64,000 bases of DNA from JBJENW01 sp051880395. GTDB lineage: Bacteria; Bacillota; Clostridia; Lachnospirales; Lachnospiraceae. This document shows positions 33,089-42,811 of this stretch, piece by piece. The notes below the pieces were generated by a model. The model did no database searches, was not told where the DNA came from, and saw nothing but the letters and a program-made list of their open reading frames with translations. Where the stretch lies: contig JBJENW010000108.1 of the NCBI GenBank assembly GCA_051880395.1, positions 1 to 64,000 on the forward strand. The letters are read 5' to 3'. How positions within the stretch are numbered: position 1 is the first letter of the stretch; every line of letters begins with the position of its first letter. Made by a program: the position numbers and the translations under genes.

Positions 33089-35644
33089 TTACTTTATTTT
33101 TACATTTTTCGCAGCACTATACGCTCCGTAAATCCGTTTTCCTGTCGAATCCTTTTTGTAGGCTCGAATCCTGATTTGATATATTTTTGACGTTTGCAGA
33201 TTTTCCAGAAGCTTTCCTGTCGCACTTGTACGAAGTACCGTCGGCGTATTTTTCCCGTTTTTCAATATTGAAATCTCGTACCCATCTGCCTCTGACGTTT
33301 TTTTCCACGATAATTTCACAGTTCCCTTCTTCGATGATTTTGCTTTTGTAACTACCGTTTTTTTCACTACGATCGTCTTCCATTTTGCATAAAAACGTTT
33401 CGATCCGGTGCTGGATCTTTCTAGCTTTGTCACCGATTTTTGAAAACCCGCATCCGTATACCAGCCTAAAAACAAAGAACCTGATTTCTGTGGATTTTTC
33501 AAATTGATCGTATCTGTTTCTACGGTATAGATTTTGGGATTTTCTTCTGCATTTTTTCCGCCATTTAGCTGATACGTGATCGGATATTCCCGAATGTTCC
33601 AATGTGCATATACATTCTGATTCTGCGTAATCGTCACTTCCTGATCCGGCAGAATCCGCTCGCCGCCTGTCTTTTTTGTAAACCATCCTGCAAACCGGTA
33701 TCCCTCTTTCGTCGGAATCGGAAGCGTTCCATAAGTTTCTTTTTCCGTAACCGTCTGTTGCGTTTTTTCTAAAATACCACCTTGTGAATCAAATGTCAGT
33801 GTATAGGTTTTCGGCTTTTGTGTCTCTTTCACCTGCTGTGTACCGGTTAAGACATAACGAAATACGCGCAATGCCTGATCGGGCTTTCCATCATATCCAA
33901 ACAACGCCTGATTATCCCAGGAAGAGCCGCCATACCAATCCTGCACATGCTCGTAATCATAGGACTTTGCGTATTCCGATGCCCAGCCGGAACCGTGTTC
34001 TCTCCAGAGTTCCTTGTTTTCCTCTAAAATCTGCTGTGCATTCGCACTAGAAAAGTCGTATTCCTGTACCGGAATCCATGCAGGCTCCCAGTAAAATGCA
34101 CCGACACCTGCATCTCCAACATCCGCCACCGCCTGCATTACAGACGCTACTTCTGTCACCTGTCCCTGCCCGGATACTTCATAAGCCAAATCTTTGCATG
34201 ATTCGCCAACATTATTATTCTGTCCGTCATGGTCCTCTAAATCTTTGACATAAGAAGTCTCCGCAACCATGACTTTTTTGTGATACGTCTGTGCGACACT
34301 GCGCAGGACACTTGTCAAATTATCCGTCGCTCCATGCCAGAACGGATAATACGATGACGCAAATACATCATAGTCAACATTATTCTCCTGCAGATACTTT
34401 GCAATCGACAGATAATTTCCGGTTTTCTGCGGGTCTGTAAAATGCAATGCCACCAAAATTTCTTTTCTATATTCATTCGCCACTTTCCGAACCGCACTGC
34501 TGCCCGCTTGGAATAACTGACATTTTTCCCATGTTTTTGTCTCGCCGCACATTCCGTTATTGGTCTCGTTGCCCACCTGTACCATACAGACATCGACACC
34601 GGCATCGAGAAGTGTTTTCAGACTTTGTTCAGTGTAATCATACAATTTCGTTTTTTTATCCTCAAACGAAAGACTGCTCCATGCTTTCGGTGTCAGCTGT
34701 CGCTCCGGGTCTGCCCAGAAGTCAGAGTAATGAAAATCGATCAGCACTCTCATTCCTGCCTCTGTCGCCCATTTCCCCATTGTTTCTGCTTTTTTTAGGT
34801 CACAGTTTCCGCCGCCATACCCGTTTCCGTTCGCATCATACGGATCATTCCACACACGCAGACGCACTGCATTCACACCACTGTCCGCCAACAGTTGGAA
34901 AAAACCGGCTCCGTCCAGTTCTTTTCCCTCAAAATCACGATACGTCACGCCACTTTCCACTTCCGAGATGTACGATGACACATCCACCCCTCGTAAAAAA
35001 TCTGTATTCATACCGGATACCTGCTCCACCTGATAAATGGATTGCTCTCGCTCAACCCCTTCTGTTTCCAATTGACGCAGGCAAAGCTCATCGACATATC
35101 CCCAGCCTGTGTTTTTCGTTCCTGTCACGCGAAATCCCAGTTCGACCGTCTTTTCCTTTTCCACAGTAAACGTAACGCTGCATTTTTTCCAATTTTCCCA
35201 TCCGTCATCTTCCTGTTTCGTATTTCCGATCGTTGTGTCAGCGTACACTTCGACACGCTCTCCGTCGCCGCCCATTGCCCAGCCGCTCAGCGTATATTTT
35301 CCCGGTTTCAAAGTCACCGCCTGATGGAAACTAAAACTACCGGTGCTCCCTGTATCTCCACCAAACCAGAAATTGAAAGATTTACTGCCAGAAACCCGGT
35401 TTGAAAGATCTTGTGACTGGATACTCTGATAGATCCAGTTATTTTCTGTTCCATCCAGTTTCGTGTACTGCCAGCCATCTAAATCCAGCTCAAATCCCGG
35501 ATTTGTCAACTGATCCTGCTGTGTCTGTCGTGTAGAAAGCTCTATCGTGTTTTCTCCTGCATACACTGACAGCGTCTGTATATTACTTTCAATTACAAAA
35601 AAAGCTGCCAAAACGGCAGCATATTTTTTCCACTGATTTTTCAA
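33089..35644 (-). CDS. Secreted GH53 arabinogalactan endo-beta-1,4-galactanase
   Basis: The enzyme cleaves beta-1,4-galactan side chains of pectin outside the cell. Its 851 residues comprise a signal peptide (1-29), an N-terminal carbohydrate-binding-like jelly roll (about 45-195) and the GH53 barrel (about 212-600). The acid/base is Glu360 in VQVGNETNNG, and the nucleophile is Glu462 in VMVAETSY. Two InlB-type repeats follow (about 620-690 and 690-755, with GYRFAGWFTKK and SLFLGWYTDAG), then a C-terminal fibronectin type III-like domain (about 765-851). No LPXTG or membrane anchor is seen. The start is TTG with AAGGAGG 7 bp upstream. Its promoter is at 35685-35713. No galactose transport genes are adjacent. 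Confidence 0.93.
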   Translation of the reverse strand: MKNQWKKYAAVLAAFFVIESNIQTLSVYAGENTIELSTRQTQQDQLTNPGFELDLDGWQYTKLDGTENNWIYQSIQSQDLSNRVSGSKSFNFWFGGDTGSTGSFSFHQAVTLKPGKYTLSGWAMGGDGERVEVYADTTIGNTKQEDDGWENWKKCSVTFTVEKEKTVELGFRVTGTKNTGWGYVDELCLRQLETEGVEREQSIYQVEQVSGMNTDFLRGVDVSSYISEVESGVTYRDFEGKELDGAGFFQLLADSGVNAVRLRVWNDPYDANGNGYGGGNCDLKKAETMGKWATEAGMRVLIDFHYSDFWADPERQLTPKAWSSLSFEDKKTKLYDYTEQSLKTLLDAGVDVCMVQVGNETNNGMCGETKTWEKCQLFQAGSSAVRKVANEYRKEILVALHFTDPQKTGNYLSIAKYLQENNVDYDVFASSYYPFWHGATDNLTSVLRSVAQTYHKKVMVAETSYVKDLEDHDGQNNNVGESCKDLAYEVSGQGQVTEVASVMQAVADVGDAGVGAFYWEPAWIPVQEYDFSSANAQQILEENKELWREHGSGWASEYAKSYDYEHVQDWYGGSSWDNQALFGYDGKPDQALRVFRYVLTGTQQVKETQKPKTYTLTFDSQGGILEKTQQTVTEKETYGTLPIPTKEGYRFAGWFTKKTGGERILPDQEVTITQNQNVYAHWNIREYPITYQLNGGKNAEENPKIYTVETDTINLKNPQKSGSLFLGWYTDAGFQKSVTKLERSSTGSKRFYAKWKTIVVKKTVVTKAKSSKKGTVKLSWKKTSEADGYEISILKNGKNTPTVLRTSATGKLLENLQTSKIYQIRIRAYKKDSTGKRIYGAYSAAKNVKIK

Positions 35645-35684
35645 ATTTTTTCCTCCTTGCCATACCGTTTACATAACTTCTTTT

Positions 35685-35713
35685 ATTTTACCACTTCAAA
35701 AAAAAGAACGCAA
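35685..35713 (-). promoter_or_regulatory. Promoter of the galactanase gene
   Basis: On the minus strand TTGCGT (35708-35713) and TAAAAT (35685-35690) are 17 bp apart. It starts only a few bases after the upstream LysR gene ends. Confidence 0.6.
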
Positions 35714-35717
35714 CTAC

Positions 35718-36602
35718 TTATACGGCAAACTGGTGCAAAAGTTCACGCGCCGCAGCGGATAACGGTGTATTCGCATCAGTTACAATGGCAATCTGACGTT
35801 TCGGAATCGGCTGCTCAAACTGAAGCCGAAACAGACTTTTGTCCGCAATTTTTTCTTTTGCGAAATCCGCCATGACACAGGCTACTCCGAGCCCACGCTG
35901 CGCAAACTGAATCAGCATATCACTGGTAGCAAGTTCAAATTCCGGCAAAAGCGTAATACGCTGCTTCGCCAAAAATGCATCAACGGAACTGCGCGTTGAC
36001 GTATTTGGCTCCAGACAGATGATCGGATATTCCTGCAGCATCTGATACGTCAGCAGTTTTCCTTTTAACTGTTCGAACTTTCTGCCCGCCACAAAAATAT
36101 CCTCCACTTCCCGAACAGGCTGAATCTTAAAATGATGCTTCTCTTGAACCGGCGTACTGATCACACCGAAATCAATCCTCCCCTGCTGTAGATGATGCAG
36201 CGTTTCCGGTGTCGGTGCATTTGTCACCTTGATTTTAATATTCGGATGCTCCTCATGGAACCGCTCTAAATATTCTAACAAATAAAACCGCAGTGTCATA
36301 TCACTGGCACCGATGCAGATTTCCCCCTCTTCTAGATCACGCATTTCCCGCAACTTTTTCTCGCCTGACAAAATATACTCATACCCACGCTGCACATATG
36401 TGTAAAACATTTCTCCTTCCGCAGTAAAGCGAACCCCCTTGGAAGTACGCACAAACAATGTCACCTGCAGTGCCTCCTCCAAATGACGAATCGCCTGACT
36501 TACGGCAGGCTGGGAAATCGATAATGCTTCCGCCGCCAGTGTAATACTCTTTTTTTGCCCTACATAATAAAAAATTTTGTAATATTCTAAATTGATATCC
36601 AT
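35718..36602 (-). CDS. LysR-family transcriptional regulator
   Basis: A 294-residue regulator with the N-terminal LysR helix-turn-helix (about 1-60: YYVGQKKSITLAAEALSISQPAVSQAIRHLE split over helices 1-3) and a C-terminal periplasmic-binding-protein-like effector domain (about 88-290). The effector is unknown. It lies 9 bp after the thioesterase gene in a DegV-thioesterase-LysR unit and is followed directly by the galactanase promoter. Either the thioesterase operon or the galactanase gene could be its target. Confidence 0.93.
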   Translation of the reverse strand: MDINLEYYKIFYYVGQKKSITLAAEALSISQPAVSQAIRHLEEALQVTLFVRTSKGVRFTAEGEMFYTYVQRGYEYILSGEKKLREMRDLEEGEICIGASDMTLRFYLLEYLERFHEEHPNIKIKVTNAPTPETLHHLQQGRIDFGVISTPVQEKHHFKIQPVREVEDIFVAGRKFEQLKGKLLTYQMLQEYPIICLEPNTSTRSSVDAFLAKQRITLLPEFELATSDMLIQFAQRGLGVACVMADFAKEKIADKSLFRLQFEQPIPKRQIAIVTDANTPLSAAARELLHQFAV

Positions 36603-36611
36603 CTCTGTTTC

Positions 36612-37037
36612 CTATTTCAGAAAAAAATAGGTAAGCGTTGCCGTTGCGATCAAAGTTCCTTTTTGGTTTGTGATCGAGACATCGTAAACGCTGATCGTCG
36701 CTCCCACTTTTCGCTCAACTGCCTCTGCAGTCAACAGATCCCCCTCAAATGCCGGTTTCAGGTAATTGATATTGGAATTGATCGTCGTCACAACACGTCC
36801 GCGACTTTCTCCAGCTACCCCCGCGATCGTATCTGCCAGTGTAAACAGCATTCCTCCATGCACGCTTCCGTTTGGATTCGTATGCCTTTTTTCTGCGCGA
36901 AAAATCCCTTCTGCATATCCGGGTGTCACTTTCAAAATCCGTATCCCTGTTTCCTTTACAAATCCTTCGATCGTGCCCTCTTTTGTGATGGTCTCCTGAA
37001 TGGTATCTGCTGCGCTTTCTATTTTTTTCTCTATCAT
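36612..37037 (-). CDS. PaaI-family hotdog-fold thioesterase
   Basis: This 141-residue single hotdog-fold protein carries the family motif HTNPNGSVHGGMLFTLADTIAG. The Asn and His-Gly-Gly and the Asp of the following helix line the acyl-CoA thioesterase site. It probably hydrolyses an acyl- or aryl-CoA; the substrate cannot be read from the sequence. It lies 17 bp after degV and 9 bp before the LysR gene in one operon. Confidence 0.88.
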   Translation of the reverse strand: MIEKKIESAADTIQETITKEGTIEGFVKETGIRILKVTPGYAEGIFRAEKRHTNPNGSVHGGMLFTLADTIAGVAGESRGRVVTTINSNINYLKPAFEGDLLTAEAVERKVGATISVYDVSITNQKGTLIATATLTYFFLK

Positions 37038-37054
37038 TTTGTTCCTTCTTTCCT

Positions 37055-37939
37055 TTACTTCACTACTTTTGAACAGGCAAGTGCCAGAGAACCCGGTCCG
37101 ATATGGCAGGCAATACTGAGCGATAACGGAGCTGCCACAATCTCACTACCTGCAAATACCTGTTTCAATTCTTCCACATATTGCAATGCCGGTTCTACAT
37201 CCTTACTGTATGCTACAGACAGATGCACCGTCGATGCATCTATGCTTCCATCTTCCTTTTGCGTACCGCCGAAACGTTTTACAATATCCTGCTTCATTGC
37301 CTCGATCATAATTGATTTTGCCTGCTTTACCGTTCTCGCCTTTGCAAAAGCATCTAGTTTTTCCCCCTGAATCGTGAGAACCGGTTTTAATTTCAGCAGT
37401 GTTCCGAGTGCCGCCGCTGCCGGAGTGATACGGCCACCTTTTTTTAGATACGTCAGCGTATCCACCATAATGTAAATACTGGATTCGAATTTCACTTTTT
37501 CCAAAATTTCCCGAATCTCTGCTGCAGTTTTTCCTTGTTTTGCCAATTCTACCGCATCCAAAACAGATTGTCGCTGTGTCACGGAAATACGCTGATTATT
37601 GACTACCTCTATACGTCCTTCATAATCTTGTGCCAAAGAAACAGCCACCTCGCAGGAACTGCTGAGTCCGCTCGACATCGGAATATAGACAAGTTCTTCA
37701 TACTCGTTCAATAATCTTTCCCAAAACTCCGTCAGATTACCAACCATTGGCATTGATGTCGAAATATCCGCACCTGTTTCCAATTTCTCATAAAATGCTT
37801 CCTGTGTCAGATTCACATCTTCATAAAACGTTTCTTCGTTCATATAAAAAGGCATCGGTACAACAAAAACCCCGTATGTTTCTGCCTCCGCTTGTGTCAT
37901 TCCGCTGTTACTGTCTGTTACAATCGCAATCTTTTTCAT
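37055..37939 (-). CDS. DegV-family fatty acid-binding protein
   Basis: DegV (FakB-like) proteins bind a fatty acid and present it to the FakA kinase for phosphorylation and entry into lipid synthesis. The 294-residue protein starts at the ATG at 37939, with GGGAG 9 bp ahead; a GTG three codons earlier is too close to that site. Motifs are IVTDSNSGMT at the N-terminus, PMSSGLSSS (which helps bind the lipid head group), and YLKKGGRI with the conserved Arg. The C-terminal HIGPGSLAL matches the family end. It is the first gene of the operon with a thioesterase and LysR regulator, which fits acyl metabolism. No fakA gene is nearby. Confidence 0.92.
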   Translation of the reverse strand: MKKIAIVTDSNSGMTQAEAETYGVFVVPMPFYMNEETFYEDVNLTQEAFYEKLETGADISTSMPMVGNLTEFWERLLNEYEELVYIPMSSGLSSSCEVAVSLAQDYEGRIEVVNNQRISVTQRQSVLDAVELAKQGKTAAEIREILEKVKFESSIYIMVDTLTYLKKGGRITPAAAALGTLLKLKPVLTIQGEKLDAFAKARTVKQAKSIMIEAMKQDIVKRFGGTQKEDGSIDASTVHLSVAYSKDVEPALQYVEELKQVFAGSEIVAAPLSLSIACHIGPGSLALACSKVVK

Positions 37940-38057
37940 TGCATTCACTCCCTTCTTTTTTTATGTTCTCTCGGAGTCTCCTCTGATTCTGCTTTTGATC
38001 TCCTATTGAATACACACAAATTCCATCGCAATCTTTTGAAATGAAAATCCGTGTTTC

Positions 38058-38086
38058 AGTATACCGTATCCGGTCAAAGAACGCAA
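38058..38086 (-). promoter_or_regulatory. Promoter of the degV operon
   Basis: On the minus strand TTGCGT (38081-38086) and TATACT (38058-38063) are 17 bp apart. The leader is about 110 nt with no evident structure. Confidence 0.55.
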
Positions 38087-38100
38087 GTCATGTTTTTTTC

Positions 38101-38146
38101 AAAAAATGCCTCTGCGACATTCTTCGTTCACAGAGGCATTTTTTAT
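38101..38146. terminator. Terminator of the sulfate operon
   Basis: AAAAAATGCCTCTG and CAGAGGCATTTTTT form a strong stem with a 16-nt loop, located 10 bp after the cysN stop. T-runs occur on both strands. Confidence 0.92.
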
Positions 38147-38155
38147 AGAAAGCGT

Positions 38156-39847
38156 TTAGATGACCCAGAAATTATCATGGAAAATGATTTCCCGATATGT
38201 TTCAAATTTCAGCCATTTGTCAAATAAAGCGGCATCCGGATTTTCACCTGCAGCTTTATAATCGGAGCGGAATGCATCGAATTCTTCCTGTGACTCGACT
38301 TGAATCGCAAATCCACGACCGTTGACCAGCGGATATCCACTGTATTCATAAGAATCAAACGGAACCACTGCTGTCACTTTTTCTTTTCGGATGGAAACAG
38401 CAACCTTGTCACGCAGTACAAGAATATCGAAGTCATCCGGATAATGGTAGCTTTGTCCTTTGACCGGAATCGTGTCACCGATCGTATAAGTATCTTTGAC
38501 TGCACGAGTTTTTGCGATGTTCGTGCTCTCCAGATTATAATAGAATTCGTCAAAGATTTCTCCTCTGGTCTTCACATCACCGGATACAAACGTATATCCG
38601 CCCTCATCATGCTTCGTATCTTCTACAACACCGCAGGCAGATGTCATATGGCTGACACGGTCGATCAAGATCAACTCGCCGAGCGTCTTATGATTTTTGA
38701 AACGGTCTACCACGATATTTTCTTGGAATAACAGTTCGCAGACCGCGATCTCATTTTTCTCCAAATGCTCGGCACTCTCATGTTCGCCTGTATTGACATT
38801 GATCTTATACTGCACCTTTGTCAAAACCGCCGGAATTTCTTTCGTTCCAAGTTTTACGATATAATCTTTTCCAATGACCAGTTCCTCATCATCCATCCAC
38901 AATAACGTCGCTGTCACCTTATTGCTGACTACCAGATCTGTATCTTTTGTCAACACACATCCACGGGAGACATCGACCTCTTTATCCAACTGAATCGTCA
39001 CAGGTCTTCCTTTTTCGGCACTGCTGCTTTCTTTATCACCGATCAGAATGCTCTTTACGTTTGCCTCCTCACGGCTTGGCAATGTGATGATCGTGTCCCC
39101 AACAGCAACACTTCCGGACTCGATCTGTCCCTGGAATCCACGAAACGTATGATCCGGACGGCACACACGCTGTACCGGCATATAAAAGCCTTCTTCCTGT
39201 GTCTTTTCGGAAACATCCACCTGCTCTAAATACGGAAGCAGCGCTTCGCCTTCATACCAAGGCGTATTCTCGGATTTTTTTGTAACGTTATCGCCCTCTG
39301 TCGCGGAGACAGGAATGATCTGCACACTGGCGAGTCCCAATTCTTTTGCCAATTCCTCGATCTGTGCGGTGATCTCATCAAACCGCTCTTTGCTGTATCC
39401 GACAAGGTCCATCTTATTGACAGCAAATACAAAGTAGCGAATTCCCATCAATGCACAGATTCTGGCGTGACGTCTGGTCTGTACCAGTACCCCCTGCTTT
39501 GCATCCACAAGGATCACCGCCAGATCTGCAAAAGAAGCTCCAACTGCCATGTTTCTGGTATATTCCTCGTGTCCCGGTGTATCTGCCACGATAAAGCTTC
39601 TGTAATCGGTCGTAAAATACCGATACGCCACATCGATCGTGATGCCCTGTTCCCTCTCTGCCATCAGACCATCAAGCAGCAAAGAATAATCGATCGCACC
39701 ACCACGGCTTCCGACTTTACTGTCAAGTTCCAATGCTTTTTCCTGATCTGCGTAGATCAATTTCGAATCATATAAAATATGTCCGATCAAGGTAGACTTT
39801 CCATCATCTACACTTCCACAAGTGATAAATTTTAATAATCCGCTCAT
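38156..39847 (-). CDS. cysN: Sulfate adenylyltransferase subunit 1 (GTPase)
   Basis: CysN is the GTPase subunit of ATP sulfurylase; GTP hydrolysis drives formation of APS from ATP and sulfate by CysD. The start at 39847 (MSGLLKFITCGSVDDGKST, 563 residues) has GGGAGGG upstream and begins 1 bp after the cysD stop; a longer frame would run into cysD. EF-Tu-like motifs are the P-loop GSVDDGKST, DTPGHEEYTRNM and NKMD. Beta-barrel domains follow. The C-terminus has no CysC kinase fusion, which fits an APS rather than PAPS route. It is the last gene of the operon. Confidence 0.95.
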   Translation of the reverse strand: MSGLLKFITCGSVDDGKSTLIGHILYDSKLIYADQEKALELDSKVGSRGGAIDYSLLLDGLMAEREQGITIDVAYRYFTTDYRSFIVADTPGHEEYTRNMAVGASFADLAVILVDAKQGVLVQTRRHARICALMGIRYFVFAVNKMDLVGYSKERFDEITAQIEELAKELGLASVQIIPVSATEGDNVTKKSENTPWYEGEALLPYLEQVDVSEKTQEEGFYMPVQRVCRPDHTFRGFQGQIESGSVAVGDTIITLPSREEANVKSILIGDKESSSAEKGRPVTIQLDKEVDVSRGCVLTKDTDLVVSNKVTATLLWMDDEELVIGKDYIVKLGTKEIPAVLTKVQYKINVNTGEHESAEHLEKNEIAVCELLFQENIVVDRFKNHKTLGELILIDRVSHMTSACGVVEDTKHDEGGYTFVSGDVKTRGEIFDEFYYNLESTNIAKTRAVKDTYTIGDTIPVKGQSYHYPDDFDILVLRDKVAVSIRKEKVTAVVPFDSYEYSGYPLVNGRGFAIQVESQEEFDAFRSDYKAAGENPDAALFDKWLKFETYREIIFHDNFWVI

Positions 39848-39848
39848 C

Positions 39849-40748
39849 TTAGAAATAGCCCTCCCTTTTTCTTCTTTCCATGCTGCCGGCTGCCTCATTG
39901 TCAATCACTCGACTGGTACGCTCGGACTCTACTGCACTTAATGTTTCTTCGATAATTTCATCTAATGTGGTCGCATTCGATTCGATCGCCCCGGTCAACG
40001 GATAGCATCCAAGCGTACGGAAACGTACTTTTTTCTGCGTAACTTCTTCCCCCGGATTCAGTTTCATACGATCGTCATCTACCATGATCAGGTTTCCGTC
40101 ACGCTCCACAACCGGACGTTCTGCCGCAAAATATAACGGCACGATATCGATGTTTTCACGCTTGATATACTGCCAGATATCTTTTTCTGTCCAGTTTGAA
40201 ATTGGAAAGACACGCATGCTCTCGCCCTTGTTGATCTTTGTATTATACAATTTCCACATTTCCGGTCTCTGATTCTTTGGATCCCATGCCTGCGCTTCGT
40301 TTCTAAATGAAAAAATACGCTCTTTTGCACGCGATTTTTCCTCGTCACGTCTGCCTCCGCCAAATGCTGCCGTGAACCCATATTTATTCAGCGCCTGTTT
40401 CAATGCCTGTGTTTTCATAATATCCGTATAAGCAGAACCGTGATCAAACGGATTGATTCCTTTGTTCACACCGTCCTGATTGATGTACTCGATCATTTCA
40501 ATTCCTTTTTCCTTTGCCACGCGGTCACGGAATTCGATCATTTCCTTGAATTTCCAAGTCGTATTGACATGCAAAAATGGAAATGGTGGTTTTTCCGGGT
40601 AAAATGCTTTCATTGCCAGGTGAAGCATAACCGAACTGTCCTTTCCGATGGAATATAACATAACTGGTTTTTCGCATTCCGCAGCCACTTCTCTGATGAT
40701 ATAGATGGCTTCTGCTTCTAATGCGTCAAGATGTGATAATGTACTCAT
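39849..40748 (-). CDS. cysD: Sulfate adenylyltransferase subunit 2
   Basis: CysD is the catalytic ATP-pyrophosphatase subunit making APS from sulfate and ATP, with CysN. The 299-residue protein has the pyrophosphate loop YSIGKDSSVMLHL and the later FGGGRRDEEKSRAKER and PISNWTEKDIWQYI. The end LTGAIESNATTLDEIIEETL is typical of the family. AAAGGAG lies ahead of the ATG. It follows the ferredoxin-like gene by 44 bp and is followed by cysN after 1 bp. Confidence 0.96.
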   Translation of the reverse strand: MSTLSHLDALEAEAIYIIREVAAECEKPVMLYSIGKDSSVMLHLAMKAFYPEKPPFPFLHVNTTWKFKEMIEFRDRVAKEKGIEMIEYINQDGVNKGINPFDHGSAYTDIMKTQALKQALNKYGFTAAFGGGRRDEEKSRAKERIFSFRNEAQAWDPKNQRPEMWKLYNTKINKGESMRVFPISNWTEKDIWQYIKRENIDIVPLYFAAERPVVERDGNLIMVDDDRMKLNPGEEVTQKKVRFRTLGCYPLTGAIESNATTLDEIIEETLSAVESERTSRVIDNEAAGSMERRKREGYF

Positions 40749-40792
40749 ATCGTTTCTCCTTTATTCTTTCTATGTAAAAAAGTAACTACCCG

Positions 40793-41107
40793 TTAATATT
40801 TATTGGCTTCTTTTCGGTTGATTTCAATGGTGCACTCGCTTTTGTCTTTTCGTGTCAGTTTCCAAAGCAGCACATCGCCTTTTTCTTCTGTATGCATAAG
40901 GCTTCCTTTTCCACCGATGTCCTCTCCGAGATAAAAATCAATCGCATTTTGATGACATTCTTTCAGGCAGGATGCACAGCCCCAGCAGTCACGCGGGTAC
41001 TTTATATATGCTTTTCCAGCCTCATCGCGTGCAAGCAGACTGCCCGGACAAACTGTAAGACAGCTGCCACAGCCCACACATTTTGCTTTATTGATCGCTA
41101 TGCTCAT
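40793..41107 (-). CDS. Ferredoxin-like subunit of APS reductase (AprB-like)
   Basis: This is a 104-residue protein with two 4Fe-4S motifs: CVGCGSCLTVCPGS near the N-terminus and CWGCASCLKECHQNAI in the middle. The remaining 45 residues (DVLLWKLTRKDKSECTIEIN) resemble the tail of AprB, the electron-carrying beta subunit of APS reductase. It is shorter than AprB from sulfate-respiring bacteria. The gene overlaps the end of the AprA-like gene by 20 bp, which strengthens the subunit assignment. It would pass electrons to the flavin subunit that reduces APS to sulfite and AMP. Confidence 0.85.
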   Translation of the reverse strand: MSIAINKAKCVGCGSCLTVCPGSLLARDEAGKAYIKYPRDCWGCASCLKECHQNAIDFYLGEDIGGKGSLMHTEEKGDVLLWKLTRKDKSECTIEINRKEANKY

Positions 41108-42788
41108 ATGTGCTGCCTCCTTTCACCAGATCCCGATAGATGATCTGTATCTTCCCATCTTCCATTCTGGAATTTACATACTTCAACCATTCATCGCTTT
41201 TTTGCGGATGATCCAAATTTTCTGCAAAACAATGCCAACGTGTTTCTTTTCTGGCTTTCAGATGGGCGATCAGCGTTTTACAGACCGTCAGACGATCCTT
41301 CAGTTCATAAATAAACAAAAGTTCATGTGCATCCGATGCAGCAAGCAGCTCTGTTTTCTGTTCAATCTCTGCAATCTTTTCGGCTGCAATATCCAGATCT
41401 TTTTCATGAAACTGATAATGTGTACCGATTCCGCCTGCGTACTGATCCATAACTTCCTGCATTTCTTCTTCCAGCTGTTCCACCGTATACGGAGCATCTT
41501 TTCTTTCTAAATATTGCTGATATTCGGCTGCCTTTTCTTTCAGCTTTCTCTTCTGCTCTGTGTTTGCCTCTGACGAACCAGTTTTTTGCACGTTTTTCTG
41601 TTTTTGCGCAGCAATTGCTTCTGCTGCGATCGCACCCTCAACCAGTGCACCAGAAACATACTTCTGCGGACAGCCGCCGGCCACATCACCGGCCGCATGC
41701 AAGCCCTTGATCGTTGTCTCCCGTTTTGTATCCACCCAGTAACCGCTGGCAGTATGCCCACCAACTACATACGGCTCGGTTCCTTCAATCTCGACATTCT
41801 GTTCACTCGGCATTTTCCCAGATTCCAACCATTTCAACGTCTGGCTCGGAGCCATGTTCAGATATGCTTTTAGCAGTTCCTCATCCTGCTTTGGCGTAAT
41901 ACCTTCGGTCTTTAAAAAACAAGGTCCGCGCCCTTCGAGGTTTTCTTTTACCGTTCCATACAAACGCTGTGAGGTCGTCAAGCCATATTTATCCTCGTAA
42001 ATTTCCCCTTCGGAATTGACCTGTTTCGCACCAACCCCCTGCGCGATCGTTCCGACCGGTGCGATCGTGTCTTTACAGCGTAGTGCGATAAAACGCATTT
42101 CAAACGTTGTCATTTCTGCACCGGCGCGAATCCCCATCGCATAACCGGCACCCGTGTTAAATGGAGAGTACCACATCTTATGGCGGGAAAACCCCGGATT
42201 GTTCGGCTTGTATAAACCTGCTGCGCCACCGGTCGCACAAATGACATTGTCCGCTAAGATCTCATAAACCTCACCGGTTTCCATATGAAATCCGATTGCG
42301 CCCTGAATCTGATTGCCTTCTACAATATAATCTGTGATATTAATATGTTCTAATACTGTTACATTTGAAAGGGCAGTCACTGCATCCGCGAGAATCGGTT
42401 TGATATTCTCTCCGTTGATCTTGATATTTCGATTTCCTCTTGCTACATATTCCCCGTTTTCATCTTTTAAGATCACAAGTCCCAGTTTTTCCAGTTCTGC
42501 AGTCACCTCGTTGACACGTTCCGACATCGTTAAAAGCAAATCCTCCCGCACTATGCCATCCGCATCCTTCTTGGCATACTCCACATAATCCTGTGGCACA
42601 TGGCCTTTTGTAATATAAGCGTTGATCGCATTCACACCTGCTGCAAGGCAGCCGCTTCGTTTGATATTTGCTTTTTCGGCGATCACAATGTTACACTGCA
42701 TTTTTTTCTGCAAAGCCAGAGCTGCGTAGCAGCCTGCCGTACCGCCGCCAATAATCAGCACATCTGCATTTAAAATCGTCTGTTTCAT
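41088..42788 (-). CDS. APS reductase alpha-like flavoprotein (AprA-like)
   Basis: This 566-residue FAD protein of the fumarate reductase/succinate dehydrogenase family begins with the dinucleotide-binding motif IIGGGTAGCYAALAL. The AprA-like block RHKMWYSPFNTGAGYAMG is followed by EMRFIALRCKDT, unlike the His/Arg pattern of fumarate reductases. The context is decisive: it lies between sulfate transport genes and cysDN, with an AprB-like partner. It would reduce APS to sulfite. No qmo or dsr genes are present, so assimilation rather than sulfate respiration is inferred. It follows cysA by 23 bp. Confidence 0.82.
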   Translation of the reverse strand: MKQTILNADVLIIGGGTAGCYAALALQKKMQCNIVIAEKANIKRSGCLAAGVNAINAYITKGHVPQDYVEYAKKDADGIVREDLLLTMSERVNEVTAELEKLGLVILKDENGEYVARGNRNIKINGENIKPILADAVTALSNVTVLEHINITDYIVEGNQIQGAIGFHMETGEVYEILADNVICATGGAAGLYKPNNPGFSRHKMWYSPFNTGAGYAMGIRAGAEMTTFEMRFIALRCKDTIAPVGTIAQGVGAKQVNSEGEIYEDKYGLTTSQRLYGTVKENLEGRGPCFLKTEGITPKQDEELLKAYLNMAPSQTLKWLESGKMPSEQNVEIEGTEPYVVGGHTASGYWVDTKRETTIKGLHAAGDVAGGCPQKYVSGALVEGAIAAEAIAAQKQKNVQKTGSSEANTEQKRKLKEKAAEYQQYLERKDAPYTVEQLEEEMQEVMDQYAGGIGTHYQFHEKDLDIAAEKIAEIEQKTELLAASDAHELLFIYELKDRLTVCKTLIAHLKARKETRWHCFAENLDHPQKSDEWLKYVNSRMEDGKIQIIYRDLVKGGSTYEHSDQ

Positions 42789-42811
42789 GCCAATTAATTT
42801 CCTTTCTTCTG

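Noticed and set aside
41088..42788. Fumarate reductase or aspartate oxidase for the FAD protein in the sulfate operon
   Set aside because: The active-site block differs from those families and the gene lies between sulfate transport genes and cysDN, next to an AprB-like ferredoxin; AprA-like is the better reading.
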